From Bacteroidales bacterium UBA1195 (GTDB taxonomy: Bacteria > Bacteroidota > Bacteroidia > Bacteroidales > WCHB1-69): a stretch of DNA of 32,958 nucleotides. The translations under genes were made by a program, and so were the position numbers. The stretch lies in contig DBYD01000014.1 in assembly GCA_002309855.1 (NCBI GenBank), positions 1 through 32,958 of the forward strand, written 5' to 3'. Under the pieces are notes generated by a model. The model did no database searches, was not told the origin of the DNA, and saw nothing but the letters and a program-made list of their open reading frames with translations. Every line of letters begins with the position of its first letter. Position 1 is the first letter of the stretch. Below, piece by piece: positions 1-8,356 of this stretch.

Positions 1-123
1 CGGACGAGACATTTCAGGGCGAATGTAGCCATAAGATCCTCATCCCCGTTTGCAGGAGCCAGCACCACGGAATTGGGGCGCAGTTGGAAACCTATACCGT
101 TCACTTCAACTTTTGCCTTCTAG
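1..123 (+). CDS. possible 3' end of an unidentified gene (partial)
   Basis: Frame 1 is open from the window edge for 40 codons to a TAG at 121-123. A hairpin plus T-run terminator begins eight bases later, which is what the end of a plus-strand gene looks like. The translated tail (ending STFAF) matches no family I recognise. The opposite strand is also open here (GTG at 104 running off the left edge) and reads equally protein-like, so the strand is not certain. Terminator orientation is the only reason I prefer the plus strand. Confidence 0.25.
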   Translation, partial: RTRHFRANVAIRSSSPFAGASTTELGRSWKPIPFTSTFAF

Positions 124-130
124 AATGTCG

Positions 131-160
131 AGGCCGCTGTTTTCCATGGCGGCCTTTTTC
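131..160 (+). terminator. rho-independent terminator
   Basis: The seven-base arms AGGCCGC (131-137) and GCGGCCT (149-155) enclose an 11-base loop and run straight into TTTTTC. It lies just after the TAG at 121-123 and points to transcription arriving from the left edge. Confidence 0.7.
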
Positions 161-293
161 TTTGCCACGCTTCCTCGCCGCGAACTGGGACTTCCGAAAG
201 GAGCCACACAACACATCCGCCACACTTTTTCACACTGTTTCATTTTTTTTTGATTATTTTTCAAAATCCTGAAAAAGTTATCGGATTGTTTCG

Positions 294-301
294 TAATTTT
301 G
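294..301 (+). promoter_or_regulatory. Bacteroidota-type promoter -7 box
   Basis: TAATTTTG matches the TAnnTTTG consensus used by the Bacteroidota primary sigma factor and sits in an AT-rich stretch (240-330). No convincing gene follows at once; the next supported start is at 800. It may drive a long leader, a small RNA or a decayed gene. Confidence 0.4.
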
Positions 302-799
302 CAGCGTGATTTTTTTAAGAAAAACAAAAACCGGCGACAGATGAACAACTCCATGACCACAGATGCCCTTTCTGCCCTCCTATGCAGGATGCATGCCCTT
401 GCGGCTATGCTGCTGTCCGTGCCATGGATATGGAAAAAGTTGCCGTTGCCTGTCAATTTGAAGGATGACATGGCAGCAAGCTCACCGCAGCCGACTTCAA
501 CCCTTAAATCCATTCCGCATTTGCCGCACCTCTGCAGCGTGCACTTCCTTGGCAAGGCGAAAATACCCGAACAAAGGAGCCTTCCAATGCCGCAAGGTGT
601 CTCCCGGCATGGAGGGTGAGGATTAAAGGAAATTGTAAGGTAATAAAAAAGCAGGCAGTATGCGTCCATCCAAGCATGTCCGGCGCGGACGGGGCGCGAC
701 ACCATACAGGACAAACGGAACGGACGGCGGTTCTTCAGCCTTCACCGTCTTCCGTCCGGAATTCACAAAAGGCTTCATAATATCTAAAACAAAACAGAT
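302..799. other. about 500 bases without a supported gene
   Basis: A plus-strand frame is open from an ATG at 341 for 92 codons, and a 202-codon frame is open on the minus strand. Neither gives a product with recognisable motifs, signal peptide or family resemblance. A second plus-strand frame (319-460) is rich in Cys (CPFC, CPCGY) but has no good start and hits TGA at 460. The stretch could be a decayed small gene or an untranslated leader of the lipoprotein gene at 800. Confidence 0.4.
721..758 (+). other. hairpin in front of the META lipoprotein gene
   Basis: CGGACGG (721-727) pairs with CCGTCCG (752-758). CGGT (728-731) extends the stem with ACCG (744-747) across a four-base bulge, with a 12-base loop. 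There is no T-run, so it is not a standard terminator. It ends about 40 bases before the ATG at 800 and could be a leader structure. Confidence 0.4.
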
Positions 800-1258
800 A
801 TGGACAAGATATTAAAAAAACTGCCCATAGTGGCAACAGTGGCCCTGCTCATGGCAGGCGCGTTCCTCTTCGCAGGATGCGAGAAGGAAAAGAAGAAAAG
901 TGATGATATCACTAATGTCAAATGGCATCTTACAAAATTTGTAGACGAAACAAATCACAAGGAAGATGTGCTTATTCCCGCAGATGACACACATCTTTTT
1001 TGGATAAAATTATGCGATGACACCTTAAAAGGGTTTGGACAGGTTAACGAAATGGTAGGATGCTATACCATTTCCGGATTCAAAATATATATTTCTGATC
1101 TTTGCTGTACAAAAATATATCCTTTAAATAGCTATGAACAAGATTTCTTTTCCGCTATCAGAAGCGCATGTGCTTTTAAAACAAGCAAAAAAATGCTCCA
1201 ACTGTATTATAATGATAATAAAAAATATTTGCAATTTGAAAAAGTGAATGAGCCATGA
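800..1258 (+). CDS. META/HslJ-like lipoprotein
   Basis: This 152-residue protein starts with a basic n-region, a hydrophobic core and a lipobox, LFAGC, putting the lipidated Cys at residue 27. Family knowledge predicts an envelope lipoprotein. The mature part shows the spacing of a META (HslJ-type) domain: Trp-Leu near its start, a Gly-x-x-N...GCY core around residues 78-90, a C-x-K strand, E-x-x-F and a final L-x-F strand. The TGA overlaps the start of the downstream protease gene (ATGA), so the two are probably co-translated. It might be a chaperone, inhibitor or tether for that protease, but this rests only on position. The gene is AT-richer than most of the window. The META assignment is by pattern and is moderate. 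Confidence 0.7.
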   Translation: MDKILKKLPIVATVALLMAGAFLFAGCEKEKKKSDDITNVKWHLTKFVDETNHKEDVLIPADDTHLFWIKLCDDTLKGFGQVNEMVGCYTISGFKIYISDLCCTKIYPLNSYEQDFFSAIRSACAFKTSKKMLQLYYNDNKKYLQFEKVNEP

Positions 1259-4122
1259 AAAAGACGATAATCAATATTTTTGCTGCCGCATGTTTCTTCA
1301 TGCAAAGCATAGTTTCCTATGCACAACTGAGTACCGGTGAAAGTCCAGTGAGTTTCACCAGATACAATTTGCATTGGCATGTTCCCGCTGTCACGCTGCC
1401 AGCATTGGATATGGCAACAATCAACAAGGAGGATTCCATTGATAATGAAAATGACCTTCCTCCAAGATTCGGCTACCCGCACAAGGTGAACCTCAACTTG
1501 GAAAACGCCGGAGAGTGGAAGGTGCTGCCCAACGGGGACAAACTGTGGCATCTGACAATAACATGTCCTGGCGCCAAATCCATCAACCTGCTATATGATA
1601 AGTACTGGTTGCCAGAAGGAGCCAAACTGTTCGTGTACAGCAAGGACAAAACCCGCTCCATTGGTGCTTTCACTTCCAAAAACAATAAGGGAACAAAAGA
1701 TGAACTGCGGGGGTTTGCCACAGGATTGGTTTACAGCGATACAGTTGTGGTGGAATACTACGAACCAAAGGAAGTGGCATACAAGGGTGTTGTTTCTATT
1801 GCATATGTTGTACATGGATATAGGTATATTGGTTTGAAAAACGGTCAATATGGATATTCGGGTAGCTGTCAGGTCAATGTAAATTGTCCTGAAGGACAGG
1901 AATGGCAGAATGAAAAAAATGCAGTGGCTCTCATAATAATTGATGGTAGTAGCTTATGTACAGGTTCTCTAATTAACACAACAAATAATGATAATTCCCC
2001 GTATTTATTAACCGCAGACCATTGTTTGAAAGGGCGCGATGCACTTGGTAATACAAATTGCGACTACTGGACTTTCATGTGGCATTATGAGACTCCAGGT
2101 TGCAGCAACCCTATCAATGAACCTTCCTATTATTCAACCACCGGAGCGACTGTTGTTGCAAACAATTCAGTATCTGATTTTGCACTGCTTTCATTGACAG
2201 AAGATCCCCAAAATAATCCCAATATCAAAACCTACTATCTTGGTTGGGATAATTCGGGGAATTCCGGAACAGGAGGCGTGGGGATACACCATCCGGTTGG
2301 AGATGTAAAAAAAATATCAACATATTTCTATCAACCAATATCAACAGATTATGGTAGCTCTATACAAAATAGCTCCTCTTCGCATTGGCGAGTTATTTGG
2401 AATGCAACAACAACCAACCATGGTACTACAGAAGGAGGGTCTTCCGGTTCTGCTTTATTAAATAAATCCCATAGAATTATTGGTCAACTGCATGGGGGTG
2501 GTTCCTTTTGTGATAATCTAAATGCACCTGATTGGTATGGCAAATTCAGCGTATCATGGACGGGAAACGGAACACTTGACAACAGGCGCAAACTGCAACC
2601 TTGGTTGGATCCTTCAAACACGGGGGCGACAACCCTTGACGGCATCGGTACCACACCGGATTTGTATGTCCGTGATTTCAGCAGCGACAATGGCACTGAA
2701 CCCCATTCTGTAGAATGCACCTGGGAAAGTCCCGACATCTGGTTGGAAGACACTAATGGGAATGTAATAGACAGTGCAACAGGGAATGTCAGGTGTAAAG
2801 TTTGTGTCCGTATCCACAACAGGAGCAACAAGGTCTCTTTAGGGACAGAAAAACTGTTCCTTAATTGGGCAAAAGCAGGTACCAACGAATTTTGGTGCGA
2901 CAATTGGACAAGTCTTTATCAAATGCCGTGCGGTTCTTACAAAGGCGGCACCATCGGTAATCCCAACGGTATGCCTATTCCCGTCATTCCCGCACATGGT
3001 AACACAGTGATGCGTGTGGATTGGTGGGCTCCATCTCCCGATGATTACACACTTTGCACGGAATTCAATGCTGTGTTGTGGCATTTCTGTCTGTTAGCGC
3101 GTGTGCATGACGGCTATGTTATAGCTCATGAGAACGAACAGTATGCTGAAGTGCATGAATTAATACGAAACCATAACAATGTTGCATCACGCAATGTCTC
3201 CATTAAATCCGGTTCAAAATACAGAACCGTCATAGGTATTGACAATGCCATCAATGTTGACATGAGCCGTATCATCTGCCTGTCACCGAAGGTGATTGGC
3301 AACATCAGCATCACCGACTACGCCGAAGTATATATCACCTTGGATGCGGGGCTGCTTGCAGCCATCAACAATGCAAACATCAGCGGGCTGACATGGGTGA
3401 ACAGCAACACACTACGCTGGAACGGCGGCAACGCAAGCATTCCGGTGACACTGCCCGCCAACAGCTACTACACTTTGCAAACAACCGTACACTTCCTTGC
3501 CGACCAGATTCCTGCCAGCAACAACTTCGATTTCGACATGGTGCTGCGCAACGCCACCGGTGACAGCATCCTCGGCGGCGAGCACTACCAGTGCATCCGC
3601 ACGGACGGTCGTTATTTCCAGGCTGCGGCGCATGATAACATGACCGTCCTGTGGGGCGAGACCGCCACACTGTATGCCGACGACATCCTTGAAACAGCGG
3701 AATACAAATGGTACGATGACCAAGGGAACGAAGTGGGCAGCGGCCTAACCTGCAATGTGAATCCGCTGCAGAACACCACATACACGCTGCGTGTCACCGC
3801 CGATGCTGACGGTTACCGCGCCTACAGCACAGTGACAGTGATGGTGGTTGACGGCGAACTCCGCATGCTAGCACCCAATCCTGCCGACAACCAGGTCCGG
3901 ATCGGTTACGCGCTGTCGCGCAACATCTCTGCGACCACGCTCCAAATCCTTAACGGCAGCGGGCAGGTGGTTTACACCCAGGCGTTGAGCGGCGGCAACG
4001 GCAGCAAAGTGACAGGAGAAACTCTTGTGAACACCTCTTCCCTGGCCGCAGGAAGCTACACCGTGCGGTTGGTCACTTCCAACGGCAAGGTGCATGACAG
4101 CAGGACGTTGGTGATTAGATAA
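1255..4122 (+). CDS. secreted trypsin-fold serine protease (lysyl-endopeptidase-like) with T9SS tail
   Basis: This 955-residue exoprotein has a signal peptide ending near SYAQ (residue 24). An N-terminal beta-rich propeptide-like region spans about 30-200. An S1-type protease domain follows at about 205-465. The catalytic triad is visible: His256 in LTADHC, Asp308 in SDFALL and Ser397 in GGSSGSA. The segment GIHHPVGDVKKIS is typical of the lysyl endopeptidase group. Several Cys could form disulfides. Then come beta-rich modules, an Ig-like segment (about 800-870) and a C-terminal sorting domain starting at APNPADNQV and ending in DSRTLVIR, typical of type A T9SS cargo. Such proteins cross the outer membrane and are attached or released after tail removal. 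The first two thirds are AT-rich, the last third GC-rich. Substrate specificity cannot be read here. ATG overlaps the lipoprotein stop. Confidence 0.92.
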   Translation: MKKTIINIFAAACFFMQSIVSYAQLSTGESPVSFTRYNLHWHVPAVTLPALDMATINKEDSIDNENDLPPRFGYPHKVNLNLENAGEWKVLPNGDKLWHLTITCPGAKSINLLYDKYWLPEGAKLFVYSKDKTRSIGAFTSKNNKGTKDELRGFATGLVYSDTVVVEYYEPKEVAYKGVVSIAYVVHGYRYIGLKNGQYGYSGSCQVNVNCPEGQEWQNEKNAVALIIIDGSSLCTGSLINTTNNDNSPYLLTADHCLKGRDALGNTNCDYWTFMWHYETPGCSNPINEPSYYSTTGATVVANNSVSDFALLSLTEDPQNNPNIKTYYLGWDNSGNSGTGGVGIHHPVGDVKKISTYFYQPISTDYGSSIQNSSSSHWRVIWNATTTNHGTTEGGSSGSALLNKSHRIIGQLHGGGSFCDNLNAPDWYGKFSVSWTGNGTLDNRRKLQPWLDPSNTGATTLDGIGTTPDLYVRDFSSDNGTEPHSVECTWESPDIWLEDTNGNVIDSATGNVRCKVCVRIHNRSNKVSLGTEKLFLNWAKAGTNEFWCDNWTSLYQMPCGSYKGGTIGNPNGMPIPVIPAHGNTVMRVDWWAPSPDDYTLCTEFNAVLWHFCLLARVHDGYVIAHENEQYAEVHELIRNHNNVASRNVSIKSGSKYRTVIGIDNAINVDMSRIICLSPKVIGNISITDYAEVYITLDAGLLAAINNANISGLTWVNSNTLRWNGGNASIPVTLPANSYYTLQTTVHFLADQIPASNNFDFDMVLRNATGDSILGGEHYQCIRTDGRYFQAAAHDNMTVLWGETATLYADDILETAEYKWYDDQGNEVGSGLTCNVNPLQNTTYTLRVTADADGYRAYSTVTVMVVDGELRMLAPNPADNQVRIGYALSRNISATTLQILNGSGQVVYTQALSGGNGSKVTGETLVNTSSLAAGSYTVRLVTSNGKVHDSRTLVIR

Positions 4123-4195
4123 CAGCACAACTTTATGTAAAGACGCCATGATATGACGTCTTCGCATCACAACACCAACCCTCCACATTACTTTA

Positions 4196-4235
4196 ACAGG
4201 GCTTGACGCCTCTCCGGCGCGGCCCTGTCGTTTTT
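4196..4235 (+). terminator. rho-independent terminator after the protease gene
   Basis: ACAGGGC (4196-4202) pairs with GCCCTGT (4222-4228), with an inner GCC/GGC helix, followed by CG and five T. A smaller hairpin (AAGACG 4140-4145 with CGTCTT 4157-4162) lies upstream without a T-run. Confidence 0.75.
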
Positions 4236-4272
4236 ACGCCCCTACGTTTTCCCTCCGTATGGAAAAAATGAC

Positions 4273-4280
4273 TACTTTTG
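4273..4280 (+). promoter_or_regulatory. Bacteroidota -7 box for the FAD oxidoreductase gene
   Basis: TACTTTTG fits TAnnTTTG and lies 32 bases before the ATG at 4312, directly after a terminator. Confidence 0.65.
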
Positions 4281-4311
4281 CAAATGGCAGCCATACGCTG
4301 CCGCATTTGAC

Positions 4312-5874
4312 ATGGAGATTAGAATCAACAACATACGCATTCCGGTAGATAAAAAGGGAACGTTGCGCGGCACGGTGTTGCGCACATTTCGCCTTCAGCC
4401 CGCCGAAGTGGAGGAGTTCCGCATCCTGCGCGAATCGGTGGATGCACGCAAGCGGTCGGAGGTGGTTTATGACTACCAGATTATGCTGCGGCTGAAAAAT
4501 GAGCATCCGGAACTATTGAAGCACAAGGATGTAAACCCATACACCCCGCCGGAGCCGATGCGATACCCCAAATGGGATCACCCGCTCCAGCCGGTCATTG
4601 CCGGATTCGGACCGTCAGGAATCTTCGCCGCCCTGTACCTCGCCCGCTGCGGAGCACGCCCGATCGTGCTTGAGCGCGGCAGCCGCATGGACGAGCGGAA
4701 ACGGAAGGTGGAGGAATTTCTCCGTAACAGGCGGCTGGACCCCGACAGCAACATCCAGTTCGGGGAAGGCGGCGCCGGTACCTTTTCTGACGGCAAGCTG
4801 GCCACCAACCTTCATCACCCATGGATACGCTTTATCCTTAACGAGTTCCACCTGCACGGCGCGGACGAGGAGGTGACATGGTCCGCCACCCCGCATGTGG
4901 GCACCGACTGCCTGGAAAAGGTTGTTGTCAGCCTGCGCGAGGAGATTGTCAGCCTTGGAGGCATCGTACATTTCGACACCCTCCTCACCGACTTCCGGCA
5001 GAATCCGGACGGCAGCCTCACCGCTTGCACTCCGGAGAGGGAATTCCAGACAAACCACCTGCTGCTCTGCCTGGGCCATTCCGCCCACGACACATTACGT
5101 CGCCTGCATGAGAAAGGGCTTCCGATGGAGGCCAAGCCCTTCTCGATCGGGGTGCGCATCGAGCACATGCAGCAATACATCAACAAAATGCTTTACGGAA
5201 AATTCGCACAATACCTGCCGCCAGCATCCTACCGTGGCGTTGTGCACCTTAAGGAGCGTAGCGTCTACACCTTCTGCATGTGCCCGGGCGGCACCGTCAT
5301 GGCATCGGCAAACAACCCCAAAAGCATCGTAACCAACGGCATGAGCGAAAAGAGCCGCAACCGCGAAAACGCCAACAGCGCACTGCTGGTCGGCATCCGG
5401 ACGGAGGATTTCTACAAAAACAGCCCGCTGGACGGACTTGCCTTCCAGGAAAAATACGAGCGGCTGGCCTATGACATAGCGGGCGACTGCCGCGCACCGG
5501 CCAACACCGTCGGGGCGTTCCTGAAGGGCAAGGTGGCGGAAGGCCCGGCATCGGTCAAGCCCTCCTATCCGCACGGGGTCATATACTGCGACCTCAAACG
5601 CTGCCTGCCAGGCTATGTGGTGGATGCGCTCCGGGAGGCCATCCCGAAAATGGACGGCTGCATCCGGGGATTCAACCACCCCGATGCAATCATGACCGGC
5701 GTGGAGACACGCTCATCATCGGCAGTACGTATTCTGCGCGGGGAGAACCGCGCCTCCGAAGTTCCCGGAATATACCCTGTCGGCGAAGGTGCAGGCTATG
5801 CCGGCGGCATCGTGAGCGCGGCCCTTGACGGCCTGAAAACCGCCGCATCACTTTTTTCCGCCGTAACACAATAA
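4312..5874 (+). CDS. NAD(P)/FAD-dependent oxidoreductase (COG2509-type)
   Basis: This 520-residue cytosolic flavoprotein has no signal peptide. Residues 1-90 form the N-terminal extension seen in this uncharacterised 'FAD-dependent dehydrogenase' group. A dinucleotide-binding motif GFGPSG (98-103) follows, with Glu121 at the end of the second strand positioned to bind the ADP ribose. FGEGGAGTFSDGKL (150-163) is a conserved flavin-contact segment of the group. Near the C-terminus, PVGEGAGYAGGIVSAALDG is the usual second FAD-binding segment. The substrate of the family is not established to my knowledge. The gene has its own promoter box and heads a forward run with the YD-repeat gene, yitT-like gene and rarA. 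No internal disruption is seen. Confidence 0.88.
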   Translation: MEIRINNIRIPVDKKGTLRGTVLRTFRLQPAEVEEFRILRESVDARKRSEVVYDYQIMLRLKNEHPELLKHKDVNPYTPPEPMRYPKWDHPLQPVIAGFGPSGIFAALYLARCGARPIVLERGSRMDERKRKVEEFLRNRRLDPDSNIQFGEGGAGTFSDGKLATNLHHPWIRFILNEFHLHGADEEVTWSATPHVGTDCLEKVVVSLREEIVSLGGIVHFDTLLTDFRQNPDGSLTACTPEREFQTNHLLLCLGHSAHDTLRRLHEKGLPMEAKPFSIGVRIEHMQQYINKMLYGKFAQYLPPASYRGVVHLKERSVYTFCMCPGGTVMASANNPKSIVTNGMSEKSRNRENANSALLVGIRTEDFYKNSPLDGLAFQEKYERLAYDIAGDCRAPANTVGAFLKGKVAEGPASVKPSYPHGVIYCDLKRCLPGYVVDALREAIPKMDGCIRGFNHPDAIMTGVETRSSSAVRILRGENRASEVPGIYPVGEGAGYAGGIVSAALDGLKTAASLFSAVTQ

Positions 5875-5911
5875 TTCGTTTTTTTTCCGTTACAATGAAA
5901 AAATAAAGGCC

Positions 5912-7483
5912 ATGAGAAACAAACTGCTTTTGCCTCTGATAATTATCGGCTGCCTTTCAGCGTCCGGACAGCCGACACCGCCCCATGCACTGCCGGCATG
6001 GCTGCCGGACACCGCATTCATATACAATACCGACGGTGCTGTTTCAGGATTTTACGAATACCTGTATGACCAACAGGGCCGGCGGACAAAAATCCGTTTC
6101 CATTCAGCCATAAACGGGCAATGGGAGGAACAGCAGCGCCGCACATACACCTACGACCAAAGGAGCAACCTGCTGTGCGACCTTGTGCAGAACCTTGAGA
6201 ACGGGCAATGGAAGAACATCACACGGAACCTCTATGCCTACGATGCGCAGGACAACCGCACCCTGGAACATTACCAGATATGGTCGGACAGTCTTGGCCG
6301 CTGGACCAGCCCCCACATCTTCCACTACACCTATGACCAGCGGGGCAATGTGGACACCTTTTTCCGCGAGGATGACGATTCGGACTACATTGCACGGATA
6401 TTCTACCGGCACAATGCTAACGGGGATGTCACACTGGAGCAATGGCAGTTCTGGGACACCGCATGGACCGACATCTTCAGGGCCACCTCCACATACGATT
6501 CGCATGGCCGGCTGCTGGACTACCTTGAGGAGAACTGGAACCACACCCACGGCGGCCCGCCCAAACTGGAATGGGAGAACTGGCTGCACTATCTCTACAG
6601 CTATGATTCCGCCGGCAACCGCTCAGAACTGCAAACCTGGACATGGGAGTGCGGAGAGGAGAAATGGACCAACGAATTCCATTACTATTACAGCTATGAT
6701 TCCGGCAACCGGCTATCCACCACCACCCTGTACGTTTGGAAAAGAGGCACTTCCGAATGGGCAAAACGGGAGTTCACCAGCAACGAATACGACCCCAAAG
6801 GGCAGCTGGCACGCAGTATCCTGCAGACCCCATACAACAAGGAATGGGTCAACCACCGTCTGCGGGAATACAGCTACGACCAGACCGGAAGAAAGTCACA
6901 AGAGACCGAAGCCTTCTGGAACATGGAGGGACAACAATGGGACAACAACAGCAAGAGCACTTGGAAATATGACAGATGGGGCAACCAACTGGAAAATGTC
7001 TTTTACAATTGGGAGAGCCAGAAAAAGCAATGGGTGGGAACATACCGCACCACCAACAGCTTTACCGGCGAGGGCAACGGCGACACCTGCCGCTACGAAA
7101 TGTACGACAGCCGCAAGGGCTGGTATCCGTTTGAAAACACCCTTTACGTCCCTTACCTGAACAACATGGAGCAGTTGGGCGGCTTTCTGACATCAAAGGT
7201 GGTTGTGCATTACAGCATTATCGGGACGGATGCCATCGCACGCCACACCGTGACAACACTGCAATGCTACCCCAATCCGGCACATGATTTCATCAGAATC
7301 CGCATTGATGGCGCAACGCTGCTGCACTGCCAGCTGTGGGATGCCTCCGGACGGATAGTCATCGAATCGCGCCCATGCAGTGGGGAGGCCACACTGTCTC
7401 TCAGCAATCTGCCCAAAGGAGCCTACATTCTCCGCTGCCAAACCTCCTCTGAAACCATCATACGAACAGTCATAAAACAATGA
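5912..7483 (+). CDS. secreted YD-like repeat protein with T9SS tail
   Basis: This 523-residue protein has a signal peptide (residues 1-20, ending SASGQ). IIGC at 11-14 also resembles a lipobox, so lipid attachment is not excluded. Residues about 48-355 hold eleven copies of a roughly 30-residue unit with a Tyr-Asp-x-x-Gly-Asn/Arg core, at about residues 52, 81, 111, 141, 168, 195, 231, 262, 293, 322 and 353, separated by Trp-rich spacers. This resembles YD/RHS repeats but in short form, without a toxin or RHS core. The C-terminus (CYPNPAHDFI to RTVIKQ) is a T9SS sorting domain. It lies 37 bases after the oxidoreductase, and its TGA overlaps the next ATG. The likely fate is the cell surface or medium; molecular function is unknown, possibly binding. 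Confidence 0.85.
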   Translation: MRNKLLLPLIIIGCLSASGQPTPPHALPAWLPDTAFIYNTDGAVSGFYEYLYDQQGRRTKIRFHSAINGQWEEQQRRTYTYDQRSNLLCDLVQNLENGQWKNITRNLYAYDAQDNRTLEHYQIWSDSLGRWTSPHIFHYTYDQRGNVDTFFREDDDSDYIARIFYRHNANGDVTLEQWQFWDTAWTDIFRATSTYDSHGRLLDYLEENWNHTHGGPPKLEWENWLHYLYSYDSAGNRSELQTWTWECGEEKWTNEFHYYYSYDSGNRLSTTTLYVWKRGTSEWAKREFTSNEYDPKGQLARSILQTPYNKEWVNHRLREYSYDQTGRKSQETEAFWNMEGQQWDNNSKSTWKYDRWGNQLENVFYNWESQKKQWVGTYRTTNSFTGEGNGDTCRYEMYDSRKGWYPFENTLYVPYLNNMEQLGGFLTSKVVVHYSIIGTDAIARHTVTTLQCYPNPAHDFIRIRIDGATLLHCQLWDASGRIVIESRPCSGEATLSLSNLPKGAYILRCQTSSETIIRTVIKQ

Positions 7484-8355
7484 AACAAAAAATCTCCACC
7501 GAATCAGTCCTTACGGTAATCAAAAACTACTTCTTCATCACCCTCGGACTGGCTGTCTTCACCTTCGGATGGTCCGCCTTCCTGCTGCCTGTGCAACTGA
7601 TGGGCGGCGGCGTCAGCGGCATAGCCTCGCTGATATATTTTGCCAACCCCAATATTCCCGTCGGTCTCTCCTCCTTTGTCATCAACGGCATATTCATTGC
7701 CGTGGCATGGAAGATATTGGGTTCTAAGTTCTGCATCACCACAGGCATCTGCACCGCAATAGTCTCCGCAGGATTCGCCGTTTTCCAGCCGATGTTCTCC
7801 CAACCTCTGGTGGATGACACCTTCATGTGCGCCATCATCGGCTCCGGGCTGGCCGGCTTCGGCGTCGCCCTCGCCCTTAACTACGGCGGCAACACCGGCG
7901 GCACTGACATCATCATCATGATAATAGGCAAGTTCAGAAGGGTCGCCTACGGCAAGCTGACCATGTACATCAACGTGTTCATCATCGCCTCATCGTACCT
8001 CATCACACACTCCGTGGAGAAACTGGTCTACAGCTTTGTGGTGATGATTGCCTACACCATCGCCTCCGACACATTCCTGGATGGCCACCGCCAGACCTAC
8101 CAGTTCATGATCTTCTCCCAAAAGAACGAGGAGATTGCTGAAAAGATCAACCACGAGATGCACCGCGGCGCCACACTGCTGAAAGGGGTCGGCTCCTACT
8201 CCAAACAGGAGAGCGACGTGCTACTGGTGATGGCGCACAAGAGCGACAAGACCAAAATCATGCGCATAATAAAGGAGACAGACAAGGCGGCCTTTGTCAG
8301 CATTTCAAAGACCAATGCGGTCTTCGGAAAGAATTTTGACCAAATACAGCTGTAA
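7480..8355 (+). CDS. YitT family membrane protein (DUF161/DUF2179)
   Basis: This 291-residue inner-membrane protein has five to six hydrophobic segments in residues 14-200, with the family's Gly-rich segments (LMGGGVSGIASLIY and NYGGNTGGTDIIIMII). It is followed by a soluble C-terminal DUF2179-type domain (about 205-291, including RGATLLKGVGSYS and VFGKNF). Family members are widespread in Firmicutes and Bacteroidota and their transport role is not well established. The ATG overlaps the TGA of the YD-repeat gene, and rarA begins two bases after its stop, so all three probably share a transcript. Length is typical. Confidence 0.9.
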   Translation: MKQKISTESVLTVIKNYFFITLGLAVFTFGWSAFLLPVQLMGGGVSGIASLIYFANPNIPVGLSSFVINGIFIAVAWKILGSKFCITTGICTAIVSAGFAVFQPMFSQPLVDDTFMCAIIGSGLAGFGVALALNYGGNTGGTDIIIMIIGKFRRVAYGKLTMYINVFIIASSYLITHSVEKLVYSFVVMIAYTIASDTFLDGHRQTYQFMIFSQKNEEIAEKINHEMHRGATLLKGVGSYSKQESDVLLVMAHKSDKTKIMRIIKETDKAAFVSISKTNAVFGKNFDQIQL

Positions 8356-8356
8356 G

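Noticed and set aside
319..500. A Cys-rich reading frame with TGA at 460 that could be a selenoprotein.
   Set aside because: There is no proper start codon, no SECIS-like hairpin that I can support after the TGA, and the frame closes again at a TAA about 40 bases further on.
106..714. A 202-codon minus-strand ORF.
   Set aside because: It is composed of unusual Cys/Arg-rich sequence antisense to a promoter and hairpin, without motifs or a normal start context.
6183..7160. A 325-codon frame within the YD-repeat gene.
   Set aside because: The frame is a shifted reading of the repeated coding sequence, rich in Thr/Gly/Arg, and its length is explained by the repeats.
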